From contig JAQSCR010000478.1 of the NCBI GenBank assembly GCA_029945495.1, positions 1-11,683 of the forward strand: a stretch of DNA of 11,683 nucleotides. Direction: 5' to 3'. Within the stretch, counting starts at the first letter, position 1. Every line of letters starts with the position of its first letter. This document shows, piece after piece, positions 1 to 7,349 of this stretch. The notes below the pieces were generated by a model. The model was given only the letters and a program-made list of their open reading frames with translations, did no database searches and was not told where the DNA came from. Made by a program: the position numbers and the translations under genes. This stretch comes from Pseudolabrys sp. Lineage in GTDB: Bacteria > Pseudomonadota > Alphaproteobacteria > Rhizobiales > Xanthobacteraceae.

Positions 1-2
1 CC

Positions 3-446
3 CCAGGCCGCGGTCGCCGTTCCGTTCACGGTGATGTTTTGATAGCCGATGACGCCGAGAAAACTGGTCGGCACATCGGCGGCGCCATTCACCCGAACTT
101 GGGAACCGCCGGTGGTGGTGTAGCTCGCCGTGATGGTGATGTTCTTGGCTTCCGGCCGGGTGAACAGGCTGTTGAAGTAACTGGTGGCCTTGGTCTGCAG
201 ATCGGCGCTGCTCAAGGTCGCCGCATCGCGCGATAGCATCAGCGCGGTCGAGTCGAGCGCGCCTTGCATCGCCGCCTTGACCGAGTTGGCATGGCTGTAG
301 TCGACGGCAAAGCCGACGGTGGCGACGATCGGCAAGCTCGCGATCGCAAAGGTCAAGGCGACGTTTCCCGCGTTGGCGCGGCGGAGCGCGGCGAGGTGGC
401 GCGCGAGCGCGCTCCTGACGAATAAGTTTTTCCAGACACGACGCAT
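3..446 (-). CDS. TadE/TadG-type Flp pilus-assembly protein, N-terminal part (runs off left edge)
   Basis: Reading leftwards from an ATG at 446, 148 codons are open and the gene continues beyond the window. The N-terminus is basic (about residues 1-26, many Arg), followed by GNVALTFAIASLPIVATVGF and AVDYS. This is the Gly-Asn start, single membrane helix (about 28-48) and Asp-Tyr end typical of the putative Flp pilus-assembly TadE/G-like N-terminal domain. The following Ala/Ser/Thr-rich extracytoplasmic stretch also fits. In the family these minor pseudopilin-like proteins are processed or membrane-anchored and act with the Tad secretion machine in surface attachment. A GGTGA about 7 bases before the ATG supports this start. 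No other tad gene is visible, so it may be an isolated copy, which is common in Bradyrhizobiaceae-like genomes. The C-terminal part is needed to tell TadG (often with a von Willebrand domain) from a short TadE. Confidence 0.8.
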   Translation of the reverse strand, partial: MRRVWKNLFVRSALARHLAALRRANAGNVALTFAIASLPIVATVGFAVDYSHANSVKAAMQGALDSTALMLSRDAATLSSADLQTKATSYFNSLFTRPEAKNITITASYTTTGGSQVRVNGAADVPTSFLGVIGYQNITVNGTATAAW

Positions 447-1082
447 GATGGATCACCGGAGATTTTGAATTCTTCCGGTTTGTACGTGCCAGCCGGTTAA
501 TTCGGTTGCGGGGGAAAACCTGAAAATCCGGCCGATCGCGGTAACGAACGGCTGCCGACGAGGCTGATAGCATCACCGGATCAAGGACTTGGATGGCAAA
601 CAGCGGTCGTTTTAAAAATCGCGGGGGCTGTCGAATTTATAAGACCGTAACCTCGCCTTGCCGGGGTCACCGCCGATTGCGTGCGGCCGCGCAGGTGCAC
701 TCTTATTTTGAGGTGCCAAAGCCCGCATCGGGCTACCGCACCGGCGCGGGCAAGCGGCGGTTCCGGCCATGGCGGGGGACGAAGGTCCGGCCGAGCCTTG
801 TGCCCTGGTCCGGGTGCGACGTCTAGGGGACTGAAATGACAAGAGAACTGGCGGCGGGCCGGGGGTTGTGAAGCGGCAACCAGTCGCTATCTGAGCAAGG
901 GTCGGACAGACAAAATCCGCAATTTACCGCGATCCGGCTTGGAACGGCCGTGTCGGGGTCCTTAAAATGAGACTTGATAACGGCTTTTGGCCCCGTGACG
1001 GCGGCGGTCAGGAGATGCGACGCTGCCGCCGATCGAATGACGCTTCCCTCGATTCAAGAATGGTGCTTGCTTCGGCTCTAAC
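447..1082. other. 636-base stretch without a convincing gene
   Basis: This gap lies between the divergent tadG-like gene and clpS. The two overlapping reading frames here (593-826 plus, 612-842 minus) are rich in Arg, Pro and Ser, resemble no family I know and lie opposite one another, so I treat them as chance frames in GC-rich DNA. No tRNA T-loop consensus or CRISPR-like repeat was seen. The region must hold the promoters of both flanking genes. A weak heat-shock-like promoter candidate lies near 938-968. Confidence 0.5.
938..968 (+). promoter_or_regulatory. Weak candidate heat-shock (RpoH-type) promoter for clpS-clpA
   Basis: CTTG at 938-941 is followed, about 18 bases later, by CCTTAAAAT (960-968). 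Alphaproteobacterial sigma-32 promoters have a CTTG -35 and a C-Y-T-A-T-type -10 at 17-18 bases. The -35 core matches but the -10 matches only partly. The position, about 115 bases before the clpS ATG, is reasonable for a chaperone/protease operon. This is a pattern match only; no transcript start can be seen. Confidence 0.2.
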
Positions 1083-1511
1083 ATGACGATCATCGCCACC
1101 CCTTATGTCCCTGCCGGCGCCGCGCGCCCTCAGCCGGCGCGCGACTCTGCTCCGCGCGTGATCGCGCCGCGGATGGCGGACGACGACCGCAAGCGCAAGG
1201 GTAATACGCCCGGCGATCCGAGCGTTGCCGTCATTACCAAGACCAAGCCGCAGACCAAGCGGCCGAACATGTACCGCGTGCTCATTCTCAATGACGACTA
1301 CACGCCGATGGAGTTCGTCACCCACGTGCTGGAGCGCTTCTTCAGCAAGGATCATGAGGCCGCCACCCGAATCATGCTGCACGTGCACCATCACGGCATC
1401 GGCGAATGTGGCATCTATACGTATGAAGTGGCGGAAACCAAAGTGACGCAGGTTATGGACTTTGCCAGAAAACATCAGCATCCTTTGCAATGCGTGATGG
1501 AAAAAAAGTAA
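1083..1511 (+). CDS. clpS: ClpS, ATP-dependent Clp protease adaptor (N-degron recognition)
   Basis: The 142-residue product binds N-terminal destabilising residues of substrates and delivers them to the ClpA unfoldase for degradation by ClpP in the cytoplasm. The conserved core starts near residue 63. It has LNDDYTPMEFV, with the Asn70-Asp71-Asp72 that contact the substrate amino group and Met76 of the hydrophobic pocket. VHHHG at 101-105 carries the pocket histidine (His102). The block AETKVTQVMDFA and the terminal HPLQCVMEKK are also typical of ClpS. The family is usually 100-120 residues, so the first about 55 residues form a basic/Pro-rich extension of uncertain reality. No clear ribosome-binding site precedes the ATG at 1083. 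An in-frame ATG at 1173 (MADDDRKRK) would give a 112-residue protein closer to the family norm. clpA follows after 60 bases on the same strand, the usual operon. Alphaproteobacteria often have a second clpS elsewhere; I cannot tell which paralogue this is, though clpA linkage suggests the main one. Confidence 0.95.
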   Translation: MTIIATPYVPAGAARPQPARDSAPRVIAPRMADDDRKRKGNTPGDPSVAVITKTKPQTKRPNMYRVLILNDDYTPMEFVTHVLERFFSKDHEAATRIMLHVHHHGIGECGIYTYEVAETKVTQVMDFARKHQHPLQCVMEKK

Positions 1512-1571
1512 GCCAGAAAACGACAAACTTGGGGCCGGGGAACGCTCGATACAAATGGGAATGGAACTCTA

Positions 1572-4016
1572 ATGCCGACCTTCTCCCGCAGCCTTGAACA
1601 ATCGCTTCATCGGGCGCTCGCGCTCGCCAATGAGCGTCACCACGAATACGCCACGCTGGAGCATCTGCTGCTGGCGATGATCGACGACCAGGACGCTTCC
1701 GCCGTGATGCGCGCCTGCAATGTCGATCTCGACAAGCTGCGGCGCAGCCTGGTGGCTTATCTCGAATCCGAACTCGAGAACCTGATCACCGACGGCGCCG
1801 AGGACTCCAAGCCGACCGCCGGGTTCCAGCGCGTCATCCAGCGCGCCGTGATCCACGTGCAGTCGTCCGGCCGCGAGGAAGTTACCGGCGCCAATGTGCT
1901 GGTGGCGATCTTTGCCGAACGCGAGAGCCACGCCGCCTATTTCCTGCAGGAGCAGGACATGACCCGCTACGACGCGGTCAACTATATCAGCCACGGCATT
2001 GCCAAGCGGCCGGGCCTGACCGAGCCGCGTCCGGTGCGTGGCGCCGACGAGGAAACCGACTCCAAAGGCAGCGGCGGCTCGAGCGGCGAGGAGCCCAAGA
2101 AGAAGGGCGACGCGCTGGAGGCTTACTGCGTCAACCTCAACAAGAAGGCCAAAGAGGGCAAGATCGATCCGCTGATCGGCCGCGACAGCGAGATCAGCCG
2201 GACGATCCAGGTGCTCTGCCGCCGGCAGAAGAACAACCCGCTGTTCGTCGGCGAAGCCGGCGTCGGCAAGACCGCGATCGCCGAGGGCCTGGCGCGCCGC
2301 ATCATTCATGGCGAAGTGCCGGAGGTGTTGAAGAACGCCACCGTGTTCGCGCTCGACATGGGCACGTTGCTCGCCGGCACGCGCTATCGCGGCGATTTCG
2401 AAGAGCGGCTCAAGCAGGTGATCAAGGAGATCGAGGCCTATCCGGGCGCGATCATGTTCATCGACGAGATCCACACCGTTATCGGCGCCGGCGCCACCTC
2501 GGGCGGCGCGATGGATGCGTCCAACCTGTTGAAGCCGGCGCTGGCCGGCGGCTCGATCCGCTGCATCGGCTCGACCACCTACAAGGAATACCGCCAGTAT
2601 TTCGAGAAGGACCGCGCACTGGTGCGCCGCTTCCAGAAGATCGACGTCAACGAGCCGTCGATCCCGGACGCCATCGAAATCCTGAAAGGCCTCAAGCCTT
2701 ACTTCGAGGAATACCACAAGCTCAAATACACCAACGAAGCGATCAAGGCGGCGGTCGAGCTGTCGGCGCGCTACATCCATGACCGCAAGCTGCCAGACAA
2801 GGCGATCGACGTGATCGACGAGTCGGGTGCAGCGCAGATGCTGCTGCCGGAAGGTCGCCGCAAGAAGACCATCGGCATCAAGGAAATCGAGACGACAATC
2901 TCGACCATGGCCCGCATTCCGGCCAAGACCGTGTCGAAGGACGATGCCGAGGTGCTCCGTCATCTTGAGCAGACGCTCAAGACCACCGTCTACGGCCAGG
3001 ACAAGGCGATCGAGTCGCTGTCGGCGTCGATCAAGCTGGCCCGCGCCGGTTTGCGTGAGCCGGAAAAGCCGATCGGCTGCTATCTGTTCTCCGGCCCGAC
3101 CGGTGTCGGCAAGACCGAGGTCGCTAAGCAACTGGCGCTGTCGCTCGGCGTCGAGCTGATCCGCTTCGATATGTCGGAATATATGGAGCGGCACACCATC
3201 TCGCGCCTGATCGGCGCGCCGCCGGGCTATGTCGGCTTCGACCAAGGCGGCCTGTTGACCGACGGCGTCGACCAGCATCCGCATTGCGTGCTGCTCCTCG
3301 ACGAAATCGAGAAGGCGCATCCGGATCTGTTCAACGTTCTCTTGCAGGTCATGGATCACGGCAAGCTGACCGACCACAACGGCAAGCAGGTCGACTTCCG
3401 CAACGTCATCCTGATCATGACGACGAACGCCGGCGCCTCCGACATGGCCAAGGCGGCGTTCGGCTTCACCCGCGCCAAGCGGGAAGGCGAGGATACCGAG
3501 GCGATCAATCGGATGTTCACGCCGGAATTCCGCAACCGTCTCGATGCCACCATCACCTTCGCGCATCTGTCGCAGGAGATCATCGCGCAGGTGGTCGAGA
3601 AGTTCGTGCTGCAGCTCGAGGCCCAGCTCGGCGACCGCAACGTCACCATCGAGCTGTCCGAGGAGGCGGCGCGCTGGCTGATTGCCAGCGGCTACGACGA
3701 GCTGATGGGCGCGCGGCCGATGGCGCGCGTGATCCAGGAGCACATCAAGAAGCCGCTCGCCGACGAAGTCCTGTTCGGACACTTGAAGAACGGCGGCCAT
3801 GTACGGGTCATCGTCACCAAGGACGAGGCGGGCCGCGACAAGCTCGGCTTCGAGTTCCTCGACGGCCGCGTCACGCCCAAGCCGGAGAAGCTGCCGGCGG
3901 TGCGGCCGAAAGCCAAGCGCCGCGCCTCGCCGCGGCCGAAGCCGAAAAGCGACGGCGGCGGCGGCGGCAACAACAAGCGCGGCTCGGTGCCGAAAGTGCC
4001 GCTGCTGAAGGCCTGA
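1572..4016 (+). CDS. clpA: ClpA, ATP-dependent Clp protease ATP-binding subunit
   Basis: The 814-residue Hsp100/AAA+ unfoldase forms a hexamer on ClpP and threads substrates into it. The N-terminal Clp repeat domain occupies about residues 1-150 (starts MPTFSRSLEQSL; contains ATLEHLLLAM). A charged Gly/Ser-rich linker leads to the first AAA+ module, with Walker A GEAGVGKT at 227-234 and Walker B IMFIDE at 294-299. The second module has Walker A GPTGVGKT at 508-515 and Walker B VLLLDE at 573-578, then FNVLLQVMDHGKLTD. There is no long middle coiled coil between the modules, which separates ClpA from ClpB. The start is supported by GGAATGGAA just upstream. The last about 49 residues (766-814) are a Lys/Pro/Arg-rich tail with five consecutive Gly from a (GGC)5 run at 3954-3968; the E. 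coli protein lacks such a tail. It follows clpS and ends just before an intrinsic terminator. Confidence 0.97.
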   Translation: MPTFSRSLEQSLHRALALANERHHEYATLEHLLLAMIDDQDASAVMRACNVDLDKLRRSLVAYLESELENLITDGAEDSKPTAGFQRVIQRAVIHVQSSGREEVTGANVLVAIFAERESHAAYFLQEQDMTRYDAVNYISHGIAKRPGLTEPRPVRGADEETDSKGSGGSSGEEPKKKGDALEAYCVNLNKKAKEGKIDPLIGRDSEISRTIQVLCRRQKNNPLFVGEAGVGKTAIAEGLARRIIHGEVPEVLKNATVFALDMGTLLAGTRYRGDFEERLKQVIKEIEAYPGAIMFIDEIHTVIGAGATSGGAMDASNLLKPALAGGSIRCIGSTTYKEYRQYFEKDRALVRRFQKIDVNEPSIPDAIEILKGLKPYFEEYHKLKYTNEAIKAAVELSARYIHDRKLPDKAIDVIDESGAAQMLLPEGRRKKTIGIKEIETTISTMARIPAKTVSKDDAEVLRHLEQTLKTTVYGQDKAIESLSASIKLARAGLREPEKPIGCYLFSGPTGVGKTEVAKQLALSLGVELIRFDMSEYMERHTISRLIGAPPGYVGFDQGGLLTDGVDQHPHCVLLLDEIEKAHPDLFNVLLQVMDHGKLTDHNGKQVDFRNVILIMTTNAGASDMAKAAFGFTRAKREGEDTEAINRMFTPEFRNRLDATITFAHLSQEIIAQVVEKFVLQLEAQLGDRNVTIELSEEAARWLIASGYDELMGARPMARVIQEHIKKPLADEVLFGHLKNGGHVRVIVTKDEAGRDKLGFEFLDGRVTPKPEKLPAVRPKAKRRASPRPKPKSDGGGGGNNKRGSVPKVPLLKA

Positions 4017-4040
4017 CGGCCTTCACACAAACGACAAACG

Positions 4041-4075
4041 AAAGGCCGGGCCGCAACGCCCGGCCTTTTCTTTTT
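4041..4075 (+). terminator. Intrinsic terminator after clpA
   Basis: GGCCGGGC (4044-4051) and GCCCGGCC (4058-4065) form a perfect 8-bp stem with the six-base loop CGCAAC. AAA before and TTT after can extend the stem to 11 bp. The stem is followed by a T-rich tract TTTTCTTTTT (4066-4075). It lies 25 bases after the clpA stop, so it should end the clpS-clpA transcript and separate it from the downstream azlC. Confidence 0.92.
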
Positions 4076-4126
4076 CACAGACCTCGCATGCGTCGCCGTA
4101 TCCCCCGTTGCGGCGGCGTCGGGTTC

Positions 4127-4885
4127 ATGGGACATGGGCAGGCCATGCCCGGGTCCAATCCCAGTTTGTTGACATTCAACTCCTCGGCCGCCGCCTTTTT
4201 CGGCGGCGCTCGTTCGGCGTTCATGTCGGTGTTTTTCGTGGTGCTGGCCGGCACCTATGTCGGCCTGGGCGCGCTCGCACACGATTTCGGGCTGAGCGCT
4301 TTCTGGCTGACGCTGTCGACTGTGTTGGTGTGGGCGGCGCCGGCGCAGGTGATCCTGATTTCGGGGATTGGCACCGGCGCGGCGCTGTTCGAAGTGGCGC
4401 TTGCCGTCACCCTGAGCGCCATCCGCCTGTTTCCAATGGTGGTGGCGTTGCTGCCGCTGGTGCGCACCAGGAGTACGCGGCTGCACGACCTGCTGCTGCC
4501 GACGCATTTCACCTCGGTGAGCATGTGGGTGGAATCGCTGCGGCTGTTGCCGATGCTGCCGGCCGAGCAGCGGGCGGCATTCTGTAACGGTCTGTCGGTC
4601 GGTTATATGGGAGCAGCGGTCGGTTTCGGTTTCGTCGGCTATTACCTCGCCGCCGGCCTGCCGCCGCTGTTGGCGGCGACCTTGCTGTTCCTGACTCCGT
4701 TGTCGTTTCTGATTTCGACTGCGCGCAATGCCCGCATGATGATGGACCGGCTGGCGCTGGGTATCGGGCTGGCGCTCGGGGCGCTACTCACGATCATGCA
4801 TGTCGAGTTCGACCTGATGTGGGCCGGCGTCGGCGGCGGCACGCTGGCTTACGCCATCCACCGGTTGCGCGAGGCCAGGGCATGA
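4127..4885 (+). CDS. azlC: AzlC family protein, large subunit of a predicted branched-chain amino-acid exporter
   Basis: The product, about 252 residues, is very hydrophobic with several predicted membrane segments, beginning around residues 30-50 (the FFGGARSAFMSVFFVVLAGT region). Typical AzlC features are APAQVILISGIGTGAA, then the polar SAIRLFPMVVALLP and the motif THFTSVSMWVESLR. Characterised relatives (BrnF of Corynebacterium, YgaZ of E. coli) pair with a small partner to export Val/Leu/Ile and Met; substrate here is inferred from family only. The start is uncertain. In-frame ATGs occur at 4088, 4127 and 4145, none with a strong ribosome-binding site; 4127 is chosen as an intermediate and 4145 (MPGSN) is equally possible. 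The gene lies right after the clpA terminator, so it needs its own promoter. Its stop overlaps the azlD start as ATGA, indicating translational coupling. Confidence 0.88.
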   Translation: MGHGQAMPGSNPSLLTFNSSAAAFFGGARSAFMSVFFVVLAGTYVGLGALAHDFGLSAFWLTLSTVLVWAAPAQVILISGIGTGAALFEVALAVTLSAIRLFPMVVALLPLVRTRSTRLHDLLLPTHFTSVSMWVESLRLLPMLPAEQRAAFCNGLSVGYMGAAVGFGFVGYYLAAGLPPLLAATLLFLTPLSFLISTARNARMMMDRLALGIGLALGALLTIMHVEFDLMWAGVGGGTLAYAIHRLREARA

Positions 4886-5241
4886 GCGCGGCCATGAATC
4901 CTGGTGTGACCGATCTGTGGCCGTTTCTCGTTCTCGTCACGGTCGGCTTTCTGCCGAACGAGATCTGGCGCGTTCTCGGCCTGGTGCTGGCGCGCGGGCT
5001 GAACGAGGATTCGCAGGTCGTGCTGTGGTCGCGCGCGGTGGCGACCGCGACGCTCGCCGGCGTCATCGCCAAGCTGCTGCTGTTCTCGAACGGCTCGCTC
5101 GCCGCCATTCCGTTGGCCGTGCGGCTGACCGCGGCGGCGGTCGGTTTCGTCGCGTTTCTGGTGGCGAAGCGCTCGGTGTTTGCCGGCGTCGCCGTCGGCG
5201 AATCGGTACTGCTCGCCGGCGGTTATCTGTTCGTCAGCTAG
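4882..5241 (+). CDS. azlD: AzlD family protein, small subunit of the AzlCD exporter
   Basis: This is a 119-residue membrane protein with about four hydrophobic segments: LWPFLVLVTVGFL near residues 12-24, and further ones near 50-70, 78-95 and 100-119. The PNEIWRVLGLVLARG segment after the first helix matches the AzlD family, where a similar Pro-x-x-x-Trp/Phe-Arg element follows helix 1. The ATG overlaps the azlC stop codon (ATGA), and GAGGCCAGGG just before it can serve as ribosome-binding site. In the family AzlD is required together with AzlC for export activity (compare YgaH and BrnE). It converges with the HIT gene, whose stop is only 18 bases away. Confidence 0.87.
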   Translation: MSAAMNPGVTDLWPFLVLVTVGFLPNEIWRVLGLVLARGLNEDSQVVLWSRAVATATLAGVIAKLLLFSNGSLAAIPLAVRLTAAAVGFVAFLVAKRSVFAGVAVGESVLLAGGYLFVS

Positions 5242-5259
5242 CTTAAGGAAACCGCGGCT

Positions 5260-5688
5260 TCAGGAGGCCGCTAATGCCGCCGACAATTTCTTGGCGATAT
5301 CGGCGAGCACATCCGGTTTTTCCTTTTCGCTCGCCGGCGGCTTCATCGGCACGCCGCTTTTGCGTGGAATGACATGGACATGCAGGTGGAATACCACCTG
5401 ACCGCCCGGACCTTCGTTGAACTGCTGCACCGTGATGCCGTCGGCGCCGAGCGCGGTCATGCCGGCCTTGGCGACCTTCTGCGCCACCCTGGCGACATGG
5501 GCGAGGTCGTCGGCACCGATGTCGAGCAGGTTGCGGGCCGGGGCCTTCGGCAACACCAGGGTATGACCGGGCGCGCGCGGCATGATGTCGAGGAAGGCGA
5601 TCGCCTTGTCGTCCTCATAGACCTTGTAGCAGGGCAACTCGCCGCGCAGGATTTTGGCGAAGATGTTGTTCGAATCGTAGCTCGGCAT
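5260..5688 (-). CDS. HIT-domain (histidine triad) nucleotide hydrolase
   Basis: The product is a 142-residue cytoplasmic protein of the HIT superfamily (Hint-like/HinT branch), which hydrolyses nucleotide phosphoramidates, adenylates or similar linked nucleotides. NNIFAKILRGELPCYKVYED at 7-26 is the family N-terminus. FLDIMPRAPGHTLVLPK (32-48) is the conserved strand-turn, NEGPGGQVV (91-99) precedes the catalytic site, and the triad is HLHVHVIPR with His101, His103 and His105. The start at 5688 has AAGGAAAA about 5 bases upstream, a good ribosome-binding site. It is the last gene of the minus-strand run, 38 bases after the acetyltransferase gene. The physiological substrate cannot be read from sequence. 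Confidence 0.95.
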   Translation of the reverse strand: MPSYDSNNIFAKILRGELPCYKVYEDDKAIAFLDIMPRAPGHTLVLPKAPARNLLDIGADDLAHVARVAQKVAKAGMTALGADGITVQQFNEGPGGQVVFHLHVHVIPRKSGVPMKPPASEKEKPDVLADIAKKLSAALAAS

Positions 5689-5726
5689 CGGCTTTTCCTT
5701 GGGCGTTTCCCGGCTCGGTGAGAATC

Positions 5727-6956
5727 CTAGTCTTGTTCGATCAAATCCTTGCGGAAAGGTGCCGCCGCCGCAAGCTCTTCGCCGGCCGCCTGTACATAAG
5801 CCCGCTCGCGCGCCAGATACTCGGCCACCGCCCGGCTTAAGGCCGGATTGGCGATGAAATGCGCCGAATAGGTGGTGTGCGGCAGGTAGCCGCGCGCCAG
5901 CTTGTGCTCGCCCTGCGCGCCTGCCTCGACCCGCTTGAGCTTATGGGCAATGGCGTAGTCGATGGCCTGATAATAGCAGAGCTCGAAATGCAGAAACGGG
6001 TGATGCTCGATCGCGCCCCAGTTGCGGCCATAGATCGTATCGCTACCTAAGAAGTTGATGGCGCCGGCGATCCAGCGGCCGGCGCGTTTGGCCATCATCA
6101 GCAGGATGCGGTCGGCCATCTTGGCACCCACGATCGAGAAGAAGTCACGCGTGAGGTATGGCCGGCCCCATTTGCGCGAGCCGGTGTCCATGTAGAAGGC
6201 GAAGAAGGCGTCCCAGATGTCCTCGGTCAGGTCGGAGCCAGTCAGCCAGTGGACGTCGATGCCGGGCGATAGCGCCTCTTTGCGTTCGCGCCGGATCGAC
6301 TTGCGCTTGCGCGAGGCTAGCGCCGACAGGAAATCGTCGAACGTGGCGTAGCCGGCGTTCTGCCAATGAAATTGTTGATCGGTGCGCTGCAGGAATCCGC
6401 GTTGGCCGAGCAGGGTCCATTCCGCCTCCGTCAGGAAGGTGACATGCGCCGACGACAATTCGCTCGCGGTCGTGATTTCCGCCAGCGCGTCGGCCAGCGC
6501 GCCGCGTATCTGTTCGGCAAAAGGGCCGGGGCGGGCAAGCAGGCGCGGCCCGGTCACCGGGGTGAAAGGCACGGCGACCTGGAGCTTTGGATAGTACCGG
6601 CCACCGGCGCGCTCGAATGCCTCGGCCCAGCCGTGGTCGAACACGTATTCGCCCTGCGAGTGGGTCTTCACGTAGCAGGGCGCGCAGCCGATCAGGCTGC
6701 CGTCGGCCCCTTCGGCGAGCAGGTGGCGCGGTTGCCAGCCGGTCCGGCCACCGACGCAATGCGCCTGTTCAAGCGCGAACAGAAAATCATGTGAAACGAA
6801 AGGGTTATCGGTATGTCCTCGTGTTGATAAATGCGGGGACAGATTATCCTCAAGCGATACTTGAGCGGGGCCCGCGGCGGCGCAGGCATCCCAGCTCGCG
6901 GCCGGAGTCTTGGCCAGCGAGGGTTCGATACGAATGCGGAGGTCGACGTCGGTCAT
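5727..6956 (-). CDS. FemAB-like / GNAT-family acyltransferase (DUF482, COG3146 type)
   Basis: This 409-residue protein belongs to the DUF482 group, described as peptidoglycan biosynthesis/recognition or GNAT-like, with a double acyltransferase fold like FemAB; the true substrate is unknown. Recognisable conserved blocks are CYVKTHSQGEYVFDHGWAEA, YYPKLQVAVPFTPVTG, the basic ASRKRKSIRRERK, FYMDTGSRKWGRPYLTRDFF, and EAGAQGEHKLARGYLP near the C-terminus. The start at 6956 has only a weak upstream CCAGG. Residues about 29-50 (nucleotides about 6807-6872) are unusual. This stretch is AT-rich, uses codons such as TTA, TCA, ACA and CGA, contains the inverted repeat CTCAAG-CGATA-CTTGAG, and pushes the conserved NPFVSHDFL block away from the usual WDAC start. 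The gene is otherwise intact. It sits between the small cysteine-rich proteins and the HIT gene. Confidence 0.88.
   Translation of the reverse strand: MTDVDLRIRIEPSLAKTPAASWDACAAAGPAQVSLEDNLSPHLSTRGHTDNPFVSHDFLFALEQAHCVGGRTGWQPRHLLAEGADGSLIGCAPCYVKTHSQGEYVFDHGWAEAFERAGGRYYPKLQVAVPFTPVTGPRLLARPGPFAEQIRGALADALAEITTASELSSAHVTFLTEAEWTLLGQRGFLQRTDQQFHWQNAGYATFDDFLSALASRKRKSIRRERKEALSPGIDVHWLTGSDLTEDIWDAFFAFYMDTGSRKWGRPYLTRDFFSIVGAKMADRILLMMAKRAGRWIAGAINFLGSDTIYGRNWGAIEHHPFLHFELCYYQAIDYAIAHKLKRVEAGAQGEHKLARGYLPHTTYSAHFIANPALSRAVAEYLARERAYVQAAGEELAAAAPFRKDLIEQD
6807..6872. repeat. Possible small palindromic element inserted in frame in the DUF482 gene
   Basis: The stretch contains CTCAAG (6849-6854) and CTTGAG (6860-6865) as a perfect 6-bp inverted repeat with a 5-base loop. 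GCGGGG occurs on both sides (6833-6838 and 6865-6870), and the motif GCGGGGACAGATTAT lies at 6833-6847. GGGGACAGATT-like strings recur in REP/REPIN-type repeats near IS200-like transposases in several proteobacteria; that link is from memory. Base composition is clearly more AT-rich than the surrounding gene. Homologues may vary naturally in this loop, so an insertion is not proven. Confidence 0.3.
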
Positions 6957-7052
6957 CAGGCCTGGATCGTTAAGGGCCGGGGTCGTTCGCGGTGCGATCT
7001 TAAGCCCAAATCGCCCGGCTGCGATCGCGCGTTTGCGTGAGGCAGTTCTGCC

Positions 7053-7322
7053 TTACGGGCAGTGGATGATTTCGTAGCCGGTTCCTCCCCGCCACGTTTG
7101 GTCCATCGTCGTCGTGCAGTTAGCCGGGATCGGCCGGCAACCTCCGATCGGGCAGGCGATGCGCATGGCCGGGGCAGGCTCCCGGACGAATTTCTTGGCC
7201 GGCGACTTTTTCGCGCTCGCCGCGGCTCGGTCATGGCCGGTCTGCGCCTGGGCGGTCGCCGACACGCCGGCGGATGCCAACACGATTGCGACAGCGGCAA
7301 GGGCAATGGCGCAGAGCGACAT
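7053..7322 (-). CDS. Small secreted four-cysteine protein A (unknown function)
   Basis: This 89-residue product is a predicted exported protein. A signal peptide covers about residues 1-26 (MSLCAIALAAVAIVLASAGV then SATAQA, an A-x-A cleavage site). A Lys/Ala-rich linker and a C-terminal cysteine domain follow. The cysteines at 57, 62, 69 and 88 give C-X4-C-X6-C-X18-C, and the protein ends in Cys-Pro. The domain (IACPIGGCRPIPANC ... GYEIIHCP) aligns with that of the upstream neighbour at 7350-7652, so the two are paralogues. I chose ATG 7322; a TTG at 7340 would add six residues ahead of the signal peptide. I do not recognise a named family. The even number of cysteines in a Sec-exported protein suggests two disulfides in the periplasm or outside. 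It lies 27 bases after its paralogue, probably in one transcript. Confidence 0.72.
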   Translation of the reverse strand: MSLCAIALAAVAIVLASAGVSATAQAQTGHDRAAASAKKSPAKKFVREPAPAMRIACPIGGCRPIPANCTTTMDQTWRGGTGYEIIHCP

Positions 7323-7349
7323 GGGACTTATCTTTCGCAACGTTTTCAG

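Noticed and set aside
593..842. Overlapping frames on both strands (77 and 76 codons) in the gap before clpS
   Set aside because: Low-complexity Arg/Pro/Ser composition, mutual overlap and no recognised similarity; treated as chance frames.
1569..3800. 743-codon open frame on the minus strand opposite clpA
   Set aside because: It is a mirror of the codon bias of clpA (antisense frame with few stops in GC-rich DNA). Its translation is rich in Arg, Leu, Asp and His with no domain, while the plus strand encodes an unmistakable ClpA.
3284..4126. Upstream part of the long plus frame that ends as AzlC
   Set aside because: The frame runs through clpA out of phase and across the terminator. AzlC similarity begins only after about 4145, so the upstream portion is not coding in this frame.
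5252..5271. GCGGC...GCCGC possible bidirectional terminator between azlD and the HIT gene
   Set aside because: The stem is only 5 bp with an 8-base loop and has no T-run on either strand, so it is too weak to call.
7040..7053. AGGCAG-TT-CTGCCT inverted repeat at the end of four-cysteine protein A
   Set aside because: The loop would be two bases with no following T-run on the minus strand, so it is a poor terminator; probably chance.
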